Origin: Cymbomonas tetramitiformis
Taxonomy: Eukaryota; Chlorophyta; Pyramimonadophyceae; Pyramimonadales; Pyramimonadaceae
NCBI GenBank assembly: GCA_001247695.2
Contig: LGRX02015211.1
Span: forward strand, 1 to 15,445
Direction: 5' to 3'
Length of the DNA stretch: 15,445 nt
In this document: in pieces, positions 1-9,461 of the stretch
Position numbering within the stretch: position 1 is the stretch's first letter
Layout of the letters: every line of letters starts with the position of its first letter
Position numbers and translations under genes: made by a program
Notes under the pieces: model-generated
The model's database searches: none
What the model saw: only the letters and a program-made list of their open reading frames with translations
Told to the model about the DNA's origin: nothing

Positions 1-5
1 GTATT

Positions 6-1121
6 CTATTTTGAACTTGATGGACGGTACATGCTAGCTTCGGGGAGAGCGTGTAAGTATAATTCCTCATTCATTTCCTGTCTTAGGTCAGCAAGTGGAA
101 AAAGTTTCGATGGCTGTGTTTTGATGTATGTGGTACCTTTTCCAGGGTTTAGTAGTTTAGGCTTTTCTGAGATTTCTTCAGCGATGATTTTCCTTAGTTC
201 GCTATCTTGGGTTGTTCTAAGACTATATAAACTATTATTATGTCCTGGGCATTCAAGTTGGATGTGTTCGAAGGTGCATTTTGTATTCTGTTGGCAGTAG
301 GGGCAGTTTTCAGACCCGATTTTCCCCAGTTTAAATAAGCGTGCTGGAGAGGCTTGAAGACCCAGGAGTTCTCTACTTCTAGAAGCGGTGAAAGCTTTAG
401 GTGTTATTTTGGAAATATCTTTAGTGGGGGCGGTGTTATTCTCGTTGAGCATTCTCAGGTACTTCCCTTGGGACTGTAGAGTTCTCCAATTATGATAGTG
501 TGAGAGTCGTTGAATTCTTCTGATGTGACTACGGATATCGCCTAAGATAGGGACCTCAAAAAAGAATAACGAGAAGGGTAGTTCCTCGGCAGGGTCGTAG
601 CGGGAGATGTCTAGACAGCCCCCTCTGAATGAGGCTCTTTTAGCAGTACGGTCCACTCTGTCATGGACTTTGTCATTATTGTGACCCCTAATCCATTTAA
701 GGATGATTTTACTGTGGTCTCCTTCACTGTAAAAGCCAAGTTCTTCTAATAGTAGGCGAACAGCCTGCACATCTCTGCGATTAGCTTCACGTAATTTGTC
801 CCGAGCACTCGTGGATCTGCCATCCTTTGTTACAGCAGATATTGCTGCCATGGAGTCAATGGCATGTACCATTGGAGTAATGGATTTGAGGAGTTTCTCT
901 TTTTGTTCTGTGAGTAGAAATCGCAGTCCCGCTATTTCAGCAGATGTGCTACTCGGGTTTTGGATATCTTCCTTGATAAGAAGCCCCGGTGCGGGGAAAG
1001 TTCTTGAGGGGGGAATATTCATCTTCCGAACAAGTGGCATTCCGTTGTCAAAGTTTTTTATGGCATATGCTGCACCACTGCATGCTGTTTTCTTGCCAGC
1101 AAATAGAGAACCATCGCTTTG
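6..1121 (-). pseudogene. 5'-truncated non-LTR retrotransposon ORF2 tail: RNase H domain plus CCHC zinc knuckle
   Basis: The open frame reads from a stop at 1122-1124 to a stop at 6-8 (371 codons); the first ATG inside it is at 1038-1040, but the domain starts upstream of it. It begins QSDGSLFAGKK and carries the four acidic residues of an RNase H1 fold at about D3 (DGS), E62 (SAEIAG), D89 (AIDSMAA) and D157 (RVDRTAKRA), with WIRGHNND just before the last. A CPYC...H...C knuckle (C273, C276, H286, C291) follows. RNase H followed by a C-terminal CCHC knuckle is the usual end of LINE ORF2 proteins, where RNase H helps remove RNA during target-primed reverse transcription. No reverse transcriptase or endonuclease can be read upstream, so the copy looks 5'-truncated, as LINE copies often are. 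Its 3' end and any tail lie left of the window. It could be a domesticated RNase H, but the lack of a start at the domain edge argues against that. Confidence 0.8.
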
Positions 1122-2129
1122 TCACAACTATGAACACGCTTAGAAGGGGTCCCTCGGGCACCCCTGAAAGGCCTGTCACACCCCCCATATTCAGTCACGC
1201 TACCGCAGCCCATGTCAGACCCCACCGCAGTTGCCCCCATCGCGCCCGTCTCAGCCGACAGCAAACGCCCCAGCCATGACCCCCTTTTTCAGTAATTGTC
1301 ATTCCCCCCTCAGTCACGGTCCTACCCCAGTTCATTGTCCGCTCGAGCGCCCGGAGCATATCACGTTCACCCTCCTGCTCAGATCGCCCTCCCAGTTTAA
1401 ATCATGCACGACGCCTCGCCAAGCGCTACATCGACGTCGTCGCGACCAGCCCGTGTCGATCCGCGAGAACCGCAGAGCGTCGAGCACGACATCACGCGAA
1501 GTGACATCACGACACGACCACACATGACGTCTCGGCAATGCATGACAGGGCAAACGCAAGCGCGCGTTGACGCCAAACGCCGCTGTCACTGGGAACCAAT
1601 GGTCACAGGGCATCCGAAACGACAATGGCATTCACGGACTTTCACTATGCTCGCTTGAGTATTTAGCTAGCTCTGCTTTCGAAAAGTTAGATCCGAACCT
1701 TTCAAAACCATTCTGCGGGACAGTGATATTTGCCTCTTGTGGCCTAGTATTAAATGTGATATATACATACATATGCTTCGAATCCACATGAGAGCTTCGT
1801 CACTAGCAGTTTGTAAGAGTCTGGTTCGGATCCCCAGAGTGCCGGCACGCCACTCTGACGTATGTGCGAAGCCGTGCCGTTGCACTTGTTTTATCTGTGA
1901 ATTGCCCCCGTGTTGCTCGCTTGCCTTTCTGCGTTGCATGCTTTTACCTGAGCCTGAATCTACAGTCTGCGAGTACAAGTTAGTCCCGTGCCCGTTTTGC
2001 GAATCTACGAGCCGGCACGGCTGAAGCGCGTTGCCGCCCGGCATGTTTTACGTGGCATAGCAGTAGAAACGCATGTCGCAGTTCCGCAGCGCTGGAGATC
2101 CTCTGCTGTCCGAAAACGTTCACGAATTC
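1122..2129. other. gene-free stretch, nothing recognised
   Basis: Both strands have only short overlapping open frames with no domain-like sequence. Around 1180-1560 the plus strand is C-rich with short CATCACG/GACATCACG echoes, but there is no clean repeat. I see no RNA gene, splice-supported exon or element end here apart from the 5' truncation point of the LINE fragment near 1122. Confidence 0.5.
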
Positions 2130-2840
2130 ACAACACGATCGCGAATTCCCACAGAGGGGCATTTTTTCCCTTTGAGCGCCTAGCGGCGAGATAGCCCGAA
2201 GCTGCGTTTGTCATAAATTCACACCCGCGACGGCGAACCGTCTCAGGCACTCTCAGCGGTATTCACGCGTGTGCACGATGCGCCCGGTCTTTTTGTGCCA
2301 TATTTTGTACCATTTGCTATGCGAATTCGAACCTCGCAGGGCTTGCTTGCCGAATATGCTCAAACCGGCATATATGACCGGCGTTTGGGAATGCACAACC
2401 GTAGCCGCGCCAACTCGAGCCGTGACACCTGACTTTTGCTGTTTGACGAGGTTGTAGCCGCACCCATGTTTTTCCCTCAGTTTGTATGATGTTAACCTTT
2501 GGGAATTCGACCTGCGCAGGCTGTGGCAACGTTGAATTCCCCGAACGGACCTGTGTGACAGGTTGTGGGAATTCACGGCTTACGGCGCACCAGCTCGAGT
2601 CCAAACACCCGACTGCAACCTTTCGACAGCATTGCAGCCGGATGTTTTTTCCTTCAGTTTTCATTGTGTTTGTATTTGTGAATTCGACCCTTGTGGGCGT
2701 TGGCAGCGGTGAATTCCCCGACGAGCCTGTATGACAGGTTGTGGGAATTCATGGTTGGCGACGCGCCAGCTCGGGCCTGGAGTGAATGCCCAATTGCAAA
2801 GTGTTGTTTTGTTCTGCTGGAACGGTATCACCTAACAGGG
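2130..2840 (+). repeat. about four diverged tandem copies of a ~180-bp repeat
   Basis: A GAATTC-containing box recurs at 2143, 2323, 2503 and 2680, giving periods of 180, 180 and 177 bp. The last two copies share further blocks: GAATTCCCCGA near 2535 and 2711, TGACAGGTTGTGGGAATTCA near 2557 and 2732, and a CGCCAGCTCG/CACCAGCTCG box. The first two copies are more diverged, but a matching TTCACACCCG/TGCACAACCG box about 176 bp apart supports them. The unit is close to nucleosome length, as in many satellites. The outer limits are approximate. Confidence 0.7.
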
Positions 2841-3202
2841 TGCCGAACCTCTTCGTTGGTTTTGAAATATTCCTCGGATCTCCTTTGTTTTCACTTGTGT
2901 GTGAACTCCTATGTGATGGCACCAGGCTCGCGCGCGTAGTGACACGGCAGCCATAGGCTCAGTGCACTTCAGGCCAGCTTGTGCATGCCTGACATGGTCT
3001 TTCAAACTTTGTGGCAGATTGGGTCAGCAACTTTTGTTGAGGGTGCTTCTGTTGTGACTCATCAGCACGGGTGCAGTGCTTCGCAGCCATGGCGCCTGAG
3101 ACGCCAGCTTTGCGCAGCTCTGCGACCTTTCAAGTGCCATGCCAACTGCGACACCTGCTTTCAGCCCTTCCAGCCATACAGAGTCTCTCTCTGAATGGCT
3201 CG
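2841..3202. other. gene-free stretch, nothing recognised
   Basis: There is no convincing coding sequence. A GTGAACTCC box at 2901 may be a decayed continuation of the upstream ~180-bp repeat, but it is out of register by about 40 bp. Confidence 0.4.
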
Positions 3203-3317
3203 GTGTGCAGGTCTGAATGAAGGTCTGTGTAGGTCTGTGTGTGTGCAGGTCTGCGTGTGCGTGTGCAGGTCTGTGTGTGTTGTCTGTGTCTGTGTGTGTG
3301 GGTGTGTGTGTGTGTGC

Positions 3318-3350
<33 letters not shown>

Positions 3351-3385
3351 GCGCAGGTCTGTGTGTGTGCAGGTCTGCATGACAT
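3203..3385 (+). repeat. GT-rich microsatellite with GCAGGTCTGTGTGTGT interruptions
   Basis: Long (GT)n runs are interrupted by a GCAGGTCTG motif that recurs about six times, then by a CGCGCG step. Open frames across it on both strands are low-complexity (CVCVC or HTHTH) and are not genes. Confidence 0.9.
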
Positions 3386-3593
3386 GAAGGCTCTGTATGG
3401 CTTGGTGTGTGCAGGTCCACGAAACCAACTTCACTGGTGGGTATCGACCCACAGCAAACGCACGTCACCCTCAAGCTCGCAGCCCACCGGCAGCAGTGAC
3501 TCGCCGACTCCGCAAGCGCGCTCTTCCCTACTCACTCTTATACCTCCTGTCTCCATTTCCCTGACTCCTGACTCCTGACTCCTGCCCTCACAT
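3386..3593. other. short unique segment with a GACTCCT mini-repeat
   Basis: This non-coding spacer ends in three consecutive GACTCCT heptamers (about 3564-3586) just before the 18-bp satellite begins. Confidence 0.6.
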
Positions 3594-3972
3594 GAAAGGC
3601 CTGACAAAGGCGCGTTCTGCCCTGAAAGGCGCGTTCCACCCTGAAAGGCGCGTTCCGCCCTGTTCGCCCTGAAATGCGCGTTCCGCCCTGAAAGGCGCGT
3701 TTGCCTGAAATGCGCATATCGATGAAACGCGTGTATCGCCTGAAATGCTCGTTTCGCTGCAAAGTTCGCGCCTCGCCTGAAACGCTCGATTCGCCTGAAT
3801 GGCGCGCATCTCCTGAAAGGCACACACCGTCTGAAAGGCGCGTTTCGCTCGGATGGCGCGCATCACCAGGATGGCGCGTGTCGCCTGAAAAGCATGTTCG
3901 CCCGAAAGGCGCACTTCGCACGAAATTGGCGCGTCGCCTGAAATGCTCGATTCGCTGCAATGCGCCTGTCGC
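3594..3972 (+). repeat. 18-bp-period satellite, left part of an array interrupted by the transposon
   Basis: The array reads as successive ~18-nt monomers of the type CGCCTGAAAGGCGCGTTT, with occasional 17- and 19-nt variants. From about 3775 the monomers form an ordered series (ending CTCGATT, GCGCAT, CACAC, CGCGTTT, GCGCAT, CGTGT, then a 17-mer ending CATGTT) that recurs in the same order at the right edge of the window. The array is therefore built from a higher-order repeat of about 12 monomers. Because 18 is a multiple of three, several minus-strand frames stay open across it as six-residue repeats; these are not taken as genes. Confidence 0.85.
3961..3972 (+). repeat. candidate target-site duplication, left copy
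   Basis: TGCGCCTGTCGC here is repeated exactly at 15231-15242. Removing everything between plus one copy rejoins the flanking satellite in its 18-bp register, which supports a true target duplication. MULEs usually duplicate about 8-11 bp, so 12 bp is slightly long and may include chance bases. Confidence 0.55.
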
Positions 3973-3985
3973 ATTCTACACATTT

Positions 3986-4014
3986 GGGGAGTTTGGGAGT
4001 TTTGGGAGTTGGGG
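3986..4014 (+). other. G-quadruplex-type motif at the left TIR tip
   Basis: Four G-runs (3986-3989, 3995-3997, 4004-4006, 4011-4014) are separated by AGTT-type loops of 5, 6 and 4 nt, which fits the usual G4 pattern. The mirror motif lies at the other end of the element. Confidence 0.6.
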
Positions 4015-4328
4015 AGTTTTACAATGGGAGGCCCTGAAAAAACTGAAAATTTGACCGAATCTAGGGTTTAAGATTTTCCCGAGTGGAATGTAATTTTATT
4101 TAATTTTCCGGTTGTTTTAGGGTTTAAGAAATATTCCTGATTTTCAATAAAAAAATCATCTTTTTCAGCCTGAAATAAGGAAGGTTTATGGGGTTTTTGT
4201 GTTAAGAAAACATAAATTTTCAATTGAAGTTCTACAATATTTTACGCCTTTTTAAGCTTCAAAATTTTTTCGAAACTCGGTAGCAAAATGATACTTGATA
4301 CGTCTGATTTTTATGAAATATGTTTTTG

Positions 4329-4348
4329 GGGGTTCATCGATGAACCCC
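4329..4348. promoter_or_regulatory. 20-bp perfect palindrome, TIR site L1
   Basis: GGGGTTCATCGATGAACCCC contains the 14-bp core GTTCATCGATGAAC (4332-4345) found 11 times in the element. It is a candidate binding site for an element protein; the function is inferred. Confidence 0.6.
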
Positions 4349-4717
4349 TTTTGTTTTCTTCTAGTTTTATATGAATTTCAGGCCTTTTTGGGTTTTGGGG
4401 TGTTTTACAAGGGGAGGCCCTGAAAAAATTGAAAATTTGACCGAATCTAGGGTTTAAGATTTTCCCAAGTTGAATGTAATTTTATTTAATTTCCCGGTTG
4501 TTTTAGGGTTTAAGAAATATTCCTGATTTTCACTAAAGAAATTATCTTTTTCACCCTGAATTAAGGAAGATTTATGGGGTTTTTTGTGTTAAGAAAACAT
4601 AAATTTTTAATTGAACTTGTACAATATTTCACGCATTTTTAAGCTAATTTATTTTTTTTGAAAATCTGTAGCAAAATGATACTTTTTACGTCTGCTTTCA
4701 TGAATTATTTTTTGGGG

Positions 4718-4733
4718 GGTTCATCGATGAACC
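4718..4733. promoter_or_regulatory. palindrome, TIR site L2
   Basis: The core is at 4719-4732, with one further symmetric base on each side. It occupies the same place in the second TIR subunit as L1 does in the first. Confidence 0.6.
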
Positions 4734-4859
4734 AATATAATTTTTTCAGTTTTCTATGATTTTCAGGCCTTTTCGGCGTTTTTTTAAAATTTGAAAATTT
4801 TGGAAAAAACCCAGAATTTTTCTACACTTTCAGGAATATCTTTGGTTGGCTTTGTTCCT

Positions 4860-5050
4860 ATTTTATGGGGGTTGCCCCGTTTTTTCCCCTTATTTCAGGC
4901 ATAAAACAGCCGACTACCGCTAGGTCACCAACTCCAGTTACGACGCGCGCCCGGACTTCTCTTAAATACCGAAGAACACGGACAGAAAAAATTAAACACG
5001 CAAACACTTAAACGCTTTGGACGCTTGTACTATTCACTAGATTAGAACGC
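4860..5050. other. left-TIR-only segment with no partner in the right TIR
   Basis: About 200 bp of mixed composition has no complement between 14345 and 14470. The minus strand contains a TATTTAAGAG TATA-like string near 4963 and a tRNA A-box-like string, but no B-box follows. It could be an insertion into the left TIR or a deletion from the right one. Confidence 0.5.
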
Positions 5051-5432
5051 TTGTTCACGTAAAATATAAAGCTTCAAATCAATATTCAAAGCAAAGTTAC
5101 CGGCGCGCATGTTTTGCCTCCAGAGTTTAACACGACTTCACCCTTTCTTGTGCCCTTCGCCCCATCGCCTACTCGTCTTCGTGCATTGACCAACTACGTT
5201 CTCCATTGGTTTTTCACGTGCTTTCGCGGACCACTACTAACCACAAGTCCCGGTGGCCGGCCCCCCAGTTCGGTTCAAAACATACTTCTCGCCAAGATCC
5301 CTAACTAACTTTCACATTATCCCTGGACACTCAGTCGCATATTTCCCAATGTGTGGTACCTGTGGAAAAACAATTACGTTAGTCCAAAGCCCAACAAACC
5401 GTGCAAACAACAATGTCGCTTTCGTACCTGAG

Positions 5433-8400
5433 TTACTGCTCTTGAAAGGTCAAGGCCCCAGCTCCAAGCCGTTGTTCCCTAGTTAGTGACAACCCATGTG
5501 CCACAACCAGGTCCGTAGGTGAAGGCGGTACATCACAGTAGTTGGGCAATACCGTAGCGCAACACTGGTGGAGAAGACAGAATTGAAACTTGTGGTTTAC
5601 CCACTGACCATTCACCTTGCGCCGACCCATGACCACCACCCTTGGGCCATCCTTTGAAAGGATGGGCTGGGATTGCTTGTGGGTCTTCGCTGTCACGCAA
5701 CCCTTGCGGGACTCGGAGGCCGCGCATCTTGCTTTCCTACCGGTACCGGGCACCACCATCCATTGCCCGTAGGCCAGTTCCTCACTCCCGACACGATCGC
5801 CGGTGGTGAGGCGGGATCCCAGCGCCGTTAAGATGTCGTCGATCTCCTCCGTGGTAAACCCCGATTGCACGTAAAATGCATGTCCAGGTTTGAACCCCGC
5901 GCGGAATAGGAGGGTGGACAGGCACAAGCAAAGCTTCACCGAAGTCGACCTTCCCACGCGAGTCATCGTTTGGCGCCATGAGTAGCATGAGCAGCTGATG
6001 CGTTGTTGCGCCGCCCGGGCCAGATGACCAAATATCACCCGCGAGGGTTCACCTCGACCAGAGGACAAGGTGTAACTGCGGGCCAGGAAGCCGTCGTGTC
6101 TTCCACGTGCGGTTAAACGGACGGTGGGTTGGCCAACCTGTATCACTTTCAAGCGCTTGTCAGGCTGCAAGAACATGCGAGCCAACATTTGCGCGTGGCC
6201 TTTCGTGGTGCTTGTCTGGTACCGCACCTCGTCCAAAGACCCGACGGACACGCGGCGAGTGTCCACGTAGCGATGTTCGGAATGAAAGTGCACCGCGGTC
6301 TCCAAATATTGCACCACGAGAGCCTCGTCCACCTCTTGGGAAGACTGCCAAACATAACGGGCGGCCGGGTCCTCGGTGTTTGGGTCGAACTGCCATTGGA
6401 ACTCCAAAGGGTTCTCGAGGCATGCCCGCACCAACTTGATGGCCGGAGTCGGCGTTCCAGGCTCGTCGATCGTCACCCTAGTCTTAGTCCTCTTCCCCAT
6501 CGATCGGACTTGGTTTGGTCGGTGACTGCGTGTCTCCGTCGTCACTGGACCAGGAGTGACATATATTTCACGCACCTCCTCAAGGACGTCGTACGCGGTG
6601 TGGCGTGCGCGTTGCATGGCGGTGTACACCCTTCGCCGCTCATCGTAGAGGGTGTTCGTGCGGGAGTCCCGCTGGCTGTGGCCACCTTCTCCTACGTGCT
6701 CCAACCAGGCGGACTGAGTGATGTACGTCACGTTCTCCAGGTGCAAGAACTCGGAGGCCGGCAGATTCACGCCGATCAGTTTGCCGTCCTTGGAGAAGAG
6801 TTGCTCCGCCGGGTTAGCCCCTTTGCTTTGTGTGAAAAGCTGCAGGGTGCGTTCGCCTTCACCTTCGTAAAATAAAACGAGCGAAGACAAAGAGGATTGC
6901 ACGCTCTTGCTCTCTTGCTCCATGATGAAGTCGAAGAGGCGCGCACGTGCGTCCATCACACGTCTGGGGGCTTGTGCTTCGTACCACCGTGTGAACAGTG
7001 TCCGGAACTGGGTCTCCTCGAAACTCTTGTCCAAACACCGAGCGTGTATCCCCATGTTCGCAACGAGGTGCAAGTCACAGCCTTTCTCCAACGAGTTGCC
7101 CGCCTCGTCCCGCGTCATGTACTTCTTTCGGTCCTCCCGGCGCATGAACTTGTTGTAGTTCAAGCGGATGCCGATCCAGCCTCCGCCACCCGCGTCACGG
7201 ACGAAACCGACGGGACGAAAGCAAATCTCACCTTTTGGGTTGGTCTTTACCCAAACCTCCTTGTCTCGATATTTCGCGAAGTCGGCGTCCTCCATGGCCA
7301 CCGTCCGGCAAGCGTAGTCGATGCCTTGCCACATCTTCTCCTCATCCACACCGCGTTCACCCGCCGGCAGCACGAAGGTTGCTAGTTTTATCAACCCAAT
7401 TCCGGGCACGACCGTTGCAACCTTCTCGACAACGCGACCGTTAATGCAGCTGTGGCCACCATCAGAACATGCGTAGCAACCGATGAACGGAGGCTTGCCG
7501 AGAATGCGGTCCATCAACAGCATGATCTTCGCGGGGGACCACGGCAAGTCCAGGGGGCACATGAACCAGTTCAGAGGTGCGGTGTCGAAAAGAAGAGTAC
7601 GGTATCCCTTTGAGTCTAGGATCCGTTTCATTTCCTTGACCTCGTCATCAGCAGCACGCTCGGGGGCACGTTGAGTCGCACGGTGTTCTTTCATCACGTC
7701 GCGGACGGCGCGAGCGTCTTGCATTTCGCGGGCCACCTAAAATGGAACCATGCATTAAGAATAACATGTCCCCGACGTATAACGGAAAGGTAACACAAAA
7801 ATAGGGCGATACCTTGTACACGTCGATGGGAGAGCCGTCCGGAGAGGAAAGCATCTTCTCGAAGGCAACCGTTGTGGCGGAGTTCTTCAGCTTCTCGGAA
7901 GTGAAGCGACCACCGAAAACGGGAAGGGCTTCTTTGATGGCGTCTTGGGTTTCTTTGGAAACAACGGCCTTCCCCTTTTTATCCATGGGTTGGCAGGCAT
8001 GGGTGCCTTCGTGTCTAAAGAGCAGTAGGTGGCCTTCGGCTGCGGGAAGGTCGATGCGGACCAAAGTAGCCCGGGCACCACAGGTAATAACTTCCATGGG
8101 TTCTTGACACTTTTTGCATGGAGGGCCTTCAATCTGAAAGAAGAAAAGAAAAGCGTAAGGTCCTACTGGAAAAGTGGGGAAAGTGTACGGGAAAACCTTG
8201 GGATTAAAATACCTCAACGCCGAGGAAAGCGGAAGCGGAGCGTTTGCCACGTTGTTGAGAACTTGTCTGAACGAACTCTTTGTCATGGGTTTTAAAGAAA
8301 GAGCACTCGGTATTCCTGCAAAGTTTTTCTCCAAGGCAGTTTTGCAGTCGAACTTGAGAGTTGCAGTCCTTGACAGCATCTTGTCGGGTTACCTCCGCCC

Positions 8401-9010
8401 AAGTTGTGGCGCAGGCGTGGGACCAAGAACGGTTCGTGACATGGAAGTCAAGTTTGTTCAGCGGTAGACCGCCCTTCCCGGTTGGTTTAGGAAGAGGTGA
8501 GGACATGTGGTGACCAAAAGTTACATTGCCATCGACGTCGAAGGGGACCTTGTTCACACGTTTGCAATCTGCGGGCCACTTAAAAGAAGAGGCGTGACTG
8601 GAAGTCGAGTCGGACTTGGAAAGGTTTGTCGAAGCGACGGACTCCGTGGGCTTGGGCTTCGTGTTTGGTGAGAACCGGGGAGTCTTGCACTCGCCGGTGT
8701 AAATAATGTCTTCTTCATCATCGCTGGCATCGCTTTCGCTGTCGCTTACCAAGATTGGCATGTTGTCGTCGGTAGGAGTACCGTACACATTGTGCAAGAA
8801 GCCCGCGTGAACGGGAAACAGGTCCAAAGAGCAAGCAACGGAGTCATCGTACTCGGAGGTGACGGAAAGATCTTCTTTCTTGTCAAGACTAAAAACATTG
8901 CAAAGTGTGTCGCTAGTCACAAAAGGGTCTCCAAGATGCCAAACAATGGGAATTTCACGAACGACATCCCCGGTTTCAAGGCAGCGAAAAGTAACAAATT
9001 GAGTGGACAT
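5433..9010 (-). CDS. Mutator-like (MULE) transposase, three exons, 1,140 aa
   Basis: This is a putative nuclear DDE transposase that would bind the TIRs and move the element. Exons on the minus strand are 9010-8213, 8133-7813 and 7736-5433; both junctions are phase 0 (GAG|gtattt...tttcag|ATT and AAG|gtatcg...ttttag|GTG). The start is the ATG at 9010; the frame is open above it only from a GTG. Residues 1-220 are Ser/Asp-rich and unrecognised. Residues 225-313 form a GCM/WRKY/FLYWCH-like zinc cluster spanning intron 1: CLGEKLCRNTEC, then CKKC (272-275), C284 and H307/H311. Residues 400-700 look like a DDE core, with candidate acidic residues D465 (CYACSDGG) and D554 (PVGFVRDAGGGG) and the CDLH signature (593-596); the third residue is not assigned. 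Near 955-985 CSC...CLC sits where a SWIM motif is expected. Zinc finger, DDE and SWIM in this order is typical of MULEs. No frameshift is seen. Family confidence is moderate because the DDE residues were placed by eye. Confidence 0.75.
7737..7812 (-). other. intron 2 of the transposase gene
   Basis: This 76-nt GT-AG intron (donor gtatcg, acceptor ttttag) is phase 0. Without splicing, the frames on either side do not connect. Confidence 0.8.
8134..8212 (-). other. intron 1 of the transposase gene
   Basis: This 79-nt GT-AG intron (donor gtattt, acceptor tttcag after a pyrimidine tract) is phase 0. Its removal brings together the two halves of the zinc cluster, which supports the call. Confidence 0.85.
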
Positions 9011-9461
9011 TGCATTAGCCCTAGGAAGTCGGTAAAATAAATGCACTCCCGAAGTGAAAGTGTCGAGGAGAGGCCTTAAAAAACTCTAGTCGCCAAAATA
9101 AAAGGCGACGCCGAAATAAAATCGAGTCGAGGCGACGGCTGGGAAATTTTCGAGTCGAGTCGAGAACGACACCGACCAAACGAGTCTAGCTGTTTCGGAA
9201 AGAGAGGCGAAGGAAAAAATCGAGTCGAGTGTCGAGTCGAGGCGAAACCTTCAAAATATTCGACTCGAGGAAACGCTTTGAAAATTTAAAAAAAAATATC
9301 GAGGCGAAAAAATATCGAGTCGAGAACGACACTGACCAAAGGAGTCGACGTGTTTCGGAAAGAGAAGTCGAAGAAAACCTGAAGACAGTTGAGAGCTAGT
9401 AAAGAACTCTAGCCGCCAAATAAAAAGCGCAAAGATTTAAAGTCAAAAGAAACAAGCAAAG
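9011..9461. promoter_or_regulatory. divergent intergenic region with GAGTCGAG and ~160-bp offset repeats
   Basis: The region lies between the start codons of the two divergent genes, so it should contain both promoters. It is packed with TCGAGTCGAG or GAGGCGA boxes. A ~57-bp block starting CGAGAACGACAC recurs at 9161 and 9321 (offset 160). An ACTCTAG(T/C)CGCCAAA block recurs at about 9083 and 9405 (offset 322, about twice 161). This suggests decayed tandem copies of a ~160-bp promoter unit. AT-rich CCAAATAAAA strings close to both starts could serve as TATA-like elements. No palindrome of the GTTCATCGATGAAC class occurs here. Confidence 0.65.

Larger units (their letters stand above)
4016..4787 (+). 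repeat. two ~386-bp tandem subunits inside the left TIR
   Basis: Subunit starts at 4016 and 4402 share GTTTTACAA.GGGAGGCCCTG and then stay alignable to the next boundary. Each holds two AGGGTTTAAG boxes about 55 bp apart and one GTTCATCGATGAAC palindrome (4332 and 4719, 387 bp apart). The second subunit is truncated or diverged at its inner end. Confidence 0.85.
3984..5316 (+). repeat. left terminal inverted repeat
   Basis: This is the inverted counterpart of 14087-15220. The inner ~270 bp (about 5050-5316) is nearly identical to the complement of 14087-14345. The outer part (3984 to about 4790) matches the complement of about 14430-15220, with weaker matching to about 4855. A segment of about 200 bp (near 4860-5050) has no partner on the right and accounts for the length difference (1,333 against 1,134 bp). 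The interior holds two ~386-bp tandem subunits. Confidence 0.9.

Noticed and set aside
3161..3578. CVCVC / HTHTH frames over the GT microsatellite
   Set aside because: Pure dinucleotide-repeat translation.
3594..3972. CRISPR-like array
   Set aside because: Monomers are contiguous and diverged, with no unique spacers; the locus is eukaryotic with spliced genes.
3431..3983. Long overlapping open frames with six-residue repeats across the left satellite (minus strand), and similar ones at 15133-15368
   Set aside because: An 18-bp period keeps all stop-free frames open; three frames are open at once and none has a start context or domain.
4860..5050. tRNA-like or SINE head on the minus strand (TGACCTAGCGGTAG resembles an A-box)
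   Set aside because: No B-box GGTTCGANTCC downstream and no cloverleaf; one key A-box base differs.
6129..6875. 248-residue plus-strand frame (and 6897-7385)
   Set aside because: Antisense to the transposase core, with no recognisable domain; the minus-strand frame has the zinc and DDE motifs.
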